Virus record (IMG/VR): IMGVR_UViG_3300046804_003852 | Span: 1-28,260 of that record | Strand: one strand, 5' to 3' | DNA length: 28,260 nucleotides | Source of the DNA: a virus | Shown: in pieces, positions 24,142-28,260 of the stretch | How the letters are laid out: every line of letters begins with the position of its first letter | Numbering within the stretch: the stretch's first letter is position 1 | The notes under the pieces: generated by a model | Told to the model about the DNA's origin: nothing | The model's input: the letters and a program-made list of their open reading frames with translations, nothing else | The model's database searches: none | Position numbers and translations under genes: made by a program

Positions 24142-24150
24142 TATAAATAT
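24142..24150 (-). promoter_or_regulatory. ATATTTATA element upstream of portal
   Basis: Minus-strand ATATTTATA lies 29 bases before the portal ATG, in the 64-base gap after terminase. The gap holds no other recognisable signal and is almost wholly A and T. Confidence 0.4.
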
Positions 24151-24176
24151 ATAGAGTCTATATTTTTATAATTTTA

Positions 24177-25832
24177 TTATCGCAGCAACCAAGTTAAGTC
24201 CTCTGACTTATTTCCGTGTATTCCGGGTCCGCCAACATGCATTTGCCAAGGATTATTATGTACACCAAACGGATTTATGCTCTTGTTCCCATTCAACGAT
24301 TTCATGTTGTTTGCCATTTGTTCTGGAGATGCAACACCTATTCTATCTATTATTGCCCTCGTAACACTATCCGCTTCTTTTCTCAATCTAAGCGCAACAT
24401 CTCTTATCCATAATCCTATACCCAATGCCATTACAAGATCGTCGTTATATCCTTCCATTGCTTCTGCCTTGGCGGATACCGCTCCTGTCTTCCATATAAA
24501 AACCTGCAATTCATCTAAGGCTCTGTTGCTGTGTATTATGACTTCCTTGTTTCTGAAATAGCTTTCAAGCTTTGATATGACAAGAGGGCGAGTTTTGTTC
24601 GAGGTTGTGAATCCCGGTGTCATCTTCTTTTCTTGAGAATTCAATTTATTTGTCATTTGATTCTCAACATCAACATATTGAAGATCGGATGAACTATAAA
24701 ATAAATTTGAATAATTGTTGTCCAACACTTCCTGAATAACCGCCCAACCAACATTTGCATTTTCTATAACAAGCAAGGCTGTATTGTATTCTGTAGCCAT
24801 TGTCATCAGTGCTCTTGCATATTCCTTTGTTGGTAATTTTCCTTTATATTCAGCCACTTGCTCCATGCTTTCTATGTCTATTATTTGAGCGGCGCTGAAA
24901 TCGGCAGCATCTCCGCGAGCAACGTCGGCTGCAACCATGTATGATCGGCCCGGCTGCGGATACTTGAATATCCAATATCCCTTGTCTATTCCTCGTTTTT
25001 CAATCGGCTCACACCCATGCGTTTTTTGATACCATTCCAATGTCGGAATATCAATCACAGTATTTCCGGATGTACTAAATTCACAATCGCATTCCTGAGC
25101 GGCACCTCTTTCACCAGAAAGCTTTGTCTGCTCATCTCTCCATTTCTGATCGCGCTCTGGATGTAAGTGCCAAGGAAGACTGATGCGGTTCATTCCATTC
25201 AGACCAGCCTCTGATTCTTTCCACATCTTGTGGAACCAATTACCAACGCCGTTTGGTGTGGATAGAATAATAGCTTTACCACCAGTGGACAATGTATATT
25301 GAGCAGACAGCCAGATTTCTTCAATGTTATCTATGAATGCCGCTTCGTCAACTACGAGCAATGACAATGCCGATGAACGACCAGATGTACCAGCACTTGA
25401 TGCCGCTTTGATCTCTGATCCGTTCTTAAGCTTCAATGACAGTCTATTGTCTTCTACCGCAGGAACCTTGAGCCAGCTTGGTAAATTATCATTGGCAAAT
25501 CTAACTTTGGTTACAATAGCCTTTGATGTTTCCTGTGTGATACTCAAGCACAATATCTGCTTGTCTGTGTGAAATGTCATCAACCATATGGCATACCCAG
25601 ACACAAGGGTTGTAATGCCCATCTGACGGCTCTTTAGAATGATATTTTGGTTATGATGAACAAAATCTTCCAATGCTTTATCTTGGAATGGATATGTCAA
25701 AAATGGAAGTGTGCCTCGAGTAGGATGTTGAATCTTCACATACTTCTTCATGAAGTAAATTGGATCCTTTGCACACTTGGTGTATTCTTCCTTGATTACA
25801 TCCTTGAGATTTTTGGTTTTATTATCAGACAT
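24177..25832 (-). CDS. 17: Large terminase, ATPase/nuclease (T4 gp17-like)
   Basis: 551 residues (T4 gp17 610). Pumps DNA into the prohead and cuts the concatemer. ATPase domain: SRQMGITT at 68-75 as Walker A, where the usual lysine (T4 SRQLGKTT) is isoleucine; Walker B SLLVVDEAAFID with Asp162 and Glu163; coupling motif STPNG at 191-195. Nuclease domain, RNase H-like: Asp303 in MVAADVARGDAADFS, Glu357 in LLVIENAN and Asp464/465 in GYNDDLVMAL. All catalytic acids are present. The stop of the upstream gene overlaps the start by eight bases, and GGTGA precedes the ATG. No small terminase gene (16) was recognised upstream. Confidence 0.95.
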   Translation of the reverse strand: MSDNKTKNLKDVIKEEYTKCAKDPIYFMKKYVKIQHPTRGTLPFLTYPFQDKALEDFVHHNQNIILKSRQMGITTLVSGYAIWLMTFHTDKQILCLSITQETSKAIVTKVRFANDNLPSWLKVPAVEDNRLSLKLKNGSEIKAASSAGTSGRSSALSLLVVDEAAFIDNIEEIWLSAQYTLSTGGKAIILSTPNGVGNWFHKMWKESEAGLNGMNRISLPWHLHPERDQKWRDEQTKLSGERGAAQECDCEFSTSGNTVIDIPTLEWYQKTHGCEPIEKRGIDKGYWIFKYPQPGRSYMVAADVARGDAADFSAAQIIDIESMEQVAEYKGKLPTKEYARALMTMATEYNTALLVIENANVGWAVIQEVLDNNYSNLFYSSSDLQYVDVENQMTNKLNSQEKKMTPGFTTSNKTRPLVISKLESYFRNKEVIIHSNRALDELQVFIWKTGAVSAKAEAMEGYNDDLVMALGIGLWIRDVALRLRKEADSVTRAIIDRIGVASPEQMANNMKSLNGNKSINPFGVHNNPWQMHVGGPGIHGNKSEDLTWLLR

Positions 25833-26211
25833 ATTTCACCAGTTCATATCTTGTATACAATGGATGTGAATGATTTGCCATCACAACATCTGGTATTTCG
25901 CATTCCACATATTTTCTAAACTGGCTTGCTGATGGATCAATTATCACGCCCTCGACCTCAACCCAATCATGGTCGATGGTATATTCATCGTTTTCTGTGT
26001 CCAATGGACTGATGAACAAATATGCCGCTGGTTGGTCCAAGTGAAAGTTTCCATTGGCATGCTTTGCAAATATTCCATTATTTTTCAACTCTTCTGCCAG
26101 ATCTTTGGCAACAAATTGGCAATGCCCCTTTTCTGGGTATTTTGATTTTATCCGCATCGCCAATCCATGTATGACATTATTTTGCGGTAAGAGTTTTATC
26201 AATTTCTTCAT
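25825..26211 (-). CDS. Small protein with transglutaminase/papain-like Cys-His-Asp pattern
   Basis: 128 residues from the ATG at 26211. A second ATG at 26157 (MRIKSKYPEKGHCQF) would give 110 residues and avoid most of the overlap with the upstream gene; I cannot decide. Key residues in the long form: Cys31 in EKGHCQFVAKDLAEEL, His81 in IDHDWVEVEG and Asp92 in VIIDPSASQF. The order Cys, HxWVE, then DP is what transglutaminase-like and related papain-fold proteins show. Protease, amidase or a non-catalytic relative are possible. It overlaps terminase by eight bases and the zinc-finger gene by 35 (long form). Confidence 0.6.
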   Translation of the reverse strand: MKKLIKLLPQNNVIHGLAMRIKSKYPEKGHCQFVAKDLAEELKNNGIFAKHANGNFHLDQPAAYLFISPLDTENDEYTIDHDWVEVEGVIIDPSASQFRKYVECEIPDVVMANHSHPLYTRYELVKYV

Positions 26212-26800
26212 TTACTTTCTTCAATTCCTTTTCAGCAGACTTGATTTTCTTAAGGCAGGTTTTCCAATCATTTTCTATGTTCTCCGCCAATTCAGCACGA
26301 GCATTATTATCCCATTCTTCCACAAGCCCGTTTGAATTTACATATGTGAATTTTTTGGAATCTTCACTGGAAAGATATTCTCTCGCTTCTTTCAATTTTT
26401 TCTTCACATCATTCAAATATGACAACTCGTTCTCGATGAGCTTCTTTGTTTCATACAATTTGAACTTTCCTTTGATACGAAGCATCGTTTCTTCCTCAAT
26501 AAGACAGTCGAAGCACTTCTTTGTTTTGTAGTACATTTTTTTGTCATGACGATCTCCCCAACGGATTTCTCGGTTGCAACAAGTACATCTTTGTTCCATT
26601 TCCTCTCTAATGATATCCGATACTCTGGTGACTGCAACGGGACCATAATCCTTCTGTTCCCATTCTTTTCCACTTGAATCCGTCCATCGCTCGCCTACTT
26701 TGCGAATGATATATTTGTTAACATCACCTGTATATCCTACTTTGATATAAGGGCGTTCGCCGTTAAGATAGTCTCTAACAATGTCTATGTTTTTCTTCAT
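26177..26800 (-). CDS. Zinc-finger and coiled-coil protein upstream of terminase
   Basis: 207 residues. An N-terminal part with RPYIKVGYTGDVNKYIIRKV and WTDSSGKEWEQKDYGP is followed by a cysteine cluster, RCTCCNREIRWG (Cys72, 74, 75) and KKCFDC (Cys96, 99), which could bind one zinc as CxxC...CxxC. From about 115 to the end it is Lys/Glu-rich helix and coiled coil (KKLKEAREYLSSEDSKKF, KKIKSAEKELKKVNEEID). No known family. T4 gp16, the small terminase, precedes gp17 and is also coiled-coil, so a packaging role can be imagined, but sequence support is lacking. Confidence 0.6.
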   Translation of the reverse strand: MKKNIDIVRDYLNGERPYIKVGYTGDVNKYIIRKVGERWTDSSGKEWEQKDYGPVAVTRVSDIIREEMEQRCTCCNREIRWGDRHDKKMYYKTKKCFDCLIEEETMLRIKGKFKLYETKKLIENELSYLNDVKKKLKEAREYLSSEDSKKFTYVNSNGLVEEWDNNARAELAENIENDWKTCLKKIKSAEKELKKVNEEIDKTLTAK

Positions 26801-26822
26801 ATTATATAACCTTTATCATATA

Positions 26823-26855
26823 TATGCGGTTCTAACCATAATGATGCACCGCATA
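26823..26855. terminator. Hairpin after the nucleotidyltransferase-like gene
   Basis: TATGCGGT and ACCGCATA form an 8-bp stem around 17 bases, with a second small GGTT/AACC pairing inside. It begins six bases after the stop at 26861. No clear T-run follows on the minus strand, so it may be a weak terminator or an mRNA-stabilising element. Confidence 0.4.
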
Positions 26856-26860
26856 ATTTA

Positions 26861-28260
26861 TTATATGGATATTCCAAGCGTTGCCTTTGCAGCTTTTTGA
26901 ATTGGCGCGTATTCTGCGGGATCCAAACCAGATTGAGCAAAGCCTTCTTTGGCGCGTTCAAGTGCTTTGATTTGAACTTCCTTTGGCAAACTCTTCATCA
27001 ACTTTAGCAATCCGACATAACTTCTGAAGTTTGTAAGATCATCGGCAGAAGGCTTGCGTTTGAAAATAAGTTCAAATACTTTTGATACACTGTTGATGCG
27101 ATCTTCCGGCTTACTCTCACTTGTGGGAATATCGGTATAAACATCGACTTTTTTTCCTTGATAATCCATGTTCTTGGCAACAAGACGATATGCCTTGCGA
27201 ACACCTTGAAACCCAGATCCACTTGTATTAAGAGTGTATTCTGATGGTAATGCGTGGGTGGCATTCACAGACACAACACTTTTACCCTTTGCATCAATAA
27301 GTCCTTTCAATTGACCGGATTCTATTTTGGCAGCGGTTGTATTGGTCACATATACCGCATTCGGCAGTGCTGTCGCCGCACGGGTTAGTCCACGAAGAAG
27401 AATAGCCCCAGCCAATCCTTTTATACTTGATTGCAGATCCGCATATGGAGAATCTTTGATGAATTTGATCCATTCCGATGGCTTTTCATATCCTTGAGGA
27501 TCCAATATCATCTCGTCGCCCTCGAAATCAATCTGAACAACTTGTTTTGCTGGCACATAATACCAAAGCGTCACGGTCTGCCCAGCAAGTGCACGCTGAC
27601 TCTTTGTGCGTCCAACATAATAGAAATTCTTGCTTACTTTGTTTTTTGGAGTTGGTGTCCAATCAACTTGTTTGTCGTCAATGCTGTCCAAATATGCTTC
27701 CATAGCATCCAGCTTTTCTTTTGGTACAATAACATCAATGTCTCCGAATGAAGACTTGTATTTGGAAAGCTCTTTGTATTTCTCATCTCCACTCATCAAG
27801 TATTGAGAGCTACCGTTGAAAACAAATCCATTCTCGATATACGGATTATCTTTTTTCCAAAACCCAACCTTGCCGTTCAATGCATGAATAAGTTCCTTAA
27901 CATCAGCTGAAACTGCGTTCTTTATGTCTTTTCCAGTTGGATCAACAATCTTCAATTTGGTTGTTGCCTGCGCTGGTTGACCATTGACCATTTTTGGAGT
28001 TTTGTCGTCCACGGCGGCGACTGATTGACCAGATTCAACCAACATTGCATAATGCTCTTTTATTATCTGTTTCGCCAATTCTATTCCCAAGTTGGCATGG
28101 GCTTTGATTTTTTCTACTGTTTTCATAGCAGTTGGAGTTTGAGCTTTTTCAAGTTTTTTTGCTGTTTTTGCACGTTCCATCATTTCAACAAAAGTGTCCA
28201 ATACATAATTTACAAACTGTGCTCGGTTTGTAAATTTGGTACCATCCTTGGATGTTATGA
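26861..28260 (-). CDS. Nucleotidyltransferase-like protein (5' end beyond right edge)
   Basis: At least 466 residues in the window. The frame stays open to the right edge: residues upstream of 28201 read GTKFTNRAQFVNYVLDTFVE, so a TTG at 28201 is unlikely to be the start. The sequence holds a nucleotidyltransferase-superfamily pattern: FNGSSQYL, then FGDIDVIVP with the paired Asp (near 27742), and a later acidic strand, VVQIDFEGDE. The remainder includes QGVRKAYRLVAKN and a helical C-terminus, KALERAKEGFAQSGLDPAEY. Whether it transfers nucleotides to RNA, protein or a small molecule cannot be told. It heads the block upstream of terminase and is followed by a hairpin. Confidence 0.7.
   Translation of the reverse strand, partial: ITSKDGTKFTNRAQFVNYVLDTFVEMMERAKTAKKLEKAQTPTAMKTVEKIKAHANLGIELAKQIIKEHYAMLVESGQSVAAVDDKTPKMVNGQPAQATTKLKIVDPTGKDIKNAVSADVKELIHALNGKVGFWKKDNPYIENGFVFNGSSQYLMSGDEKYKELSKYKSSFGDIDVIVPKEKLDAMEAYLDSIDDKQVDWTPTPKNKVSKNFYYVGRTKSQRALAGQTVTLWYYVPAKQVVQIDFEGDEMILDPQGYEKPSEWIKFIKDSPYADLQSSIKGLAGAILLRGLTRAATALPNAVYVTNTTAAKIESGQLKGLIDAKGKSVVSVNATHALPSEYTLNTSGSGFQGVRKAYRLVAKNMDYQGKKVDVYTDIPTSESKPEDRINSVSKVFELIFKRKPSADDLTNFRSYVGLLKLMKSLPKEVQIKALERAKEGFAQSGLDPAEYAPIQKAAKATLGISI

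Noticed and set aside
6355-24150. TATAAATA boxes read as T4-type late promoters
   Set aside because: Five of the six point against the adjacent gene, so the classical reading would drive antisense transcription. Reported instead as an oriented element of unknown role.
28199-28201. TTG start for the nucleotidyltransferase-like gene
   Set aside because: The frame continues upstream with natural protein sequence to the edge of the window, so the true start is outside.

Overview
The window looks like the virion-structure block of a T4-like tailed phage (myovirus-type head and neck genes). Eight genes resemble T4 morphogenesis proteins: large terminase (gp17), portal (gp20), prohead protease (gp21), scaffold core (gp22), major capsid protein (gp23) and the neck/tail-completion proteins gp13, gp14 and gp15. 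The closest general resemblance, from memory, is to T4-like phages of aquatic environments. The host cannot be named. Intergenic gaps are short and AT-rich, and no gap exceeds 300 bases. No tRNA, rRNA, CRISPR or insertion sequence was seen. All genes but one lie on the minus strand, so the region is transcribed from right to left.

Right part (28260 to 22190): a nucleotidyltransferase-like protein whose start lies beyond the right edge, a zinc-finger/coiled-coil protein, a small protein with a transglutaminase/papain-like Cys-His-Asp pattern, then terminase and portal. In T4 the sheath (18) and tube (19) genes lie between 17 and 20. Here they are absent from that position and from the window.

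Middle (22140 to 14628): portal is followed by four unassigned genes, the gp21 protease, three more unassigned small genes, the gp22 scaffold and the gp23 capsid protein. Many of these proteins begin with a short amphipathic Leu/Ile-Lys-Glu helix ending in a Leu/Ile-x-Glu type site. This resembles the capsid-targeting propeptides that T4 gp21 removes. I infer a set of proteins sent into the prohead and processed there. A strong intrinsic terminator follows gp23.

Cassette (14544 to 13002): a secreted DRGH-type endonuclease on the minus strand converges on the only plus-strand gene, a possible lysozyme-like protein. Together they interrupt the capsid-to-neck order and look like a moron insertion.

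Left part (12912 to 1): gp13, two beta-propeller adhesin candidates (Asp-box propeller plus LamG-like domain; six-repeat Kelch-like protein), an unassigned coiled-coil protein, gp14, gp15 with an extra C-terminal domain, and one enormous open reading frame that runs off the left edge after 2,111 codons. It encodes a fibrous protein with three collagen-like Gly-x-x tracts (about 466 triplets in all), each preceded by a related non-collagen module. Together with the propellers it suggests an elaborate host-contact apparatus. This is the most striking feature of the window.
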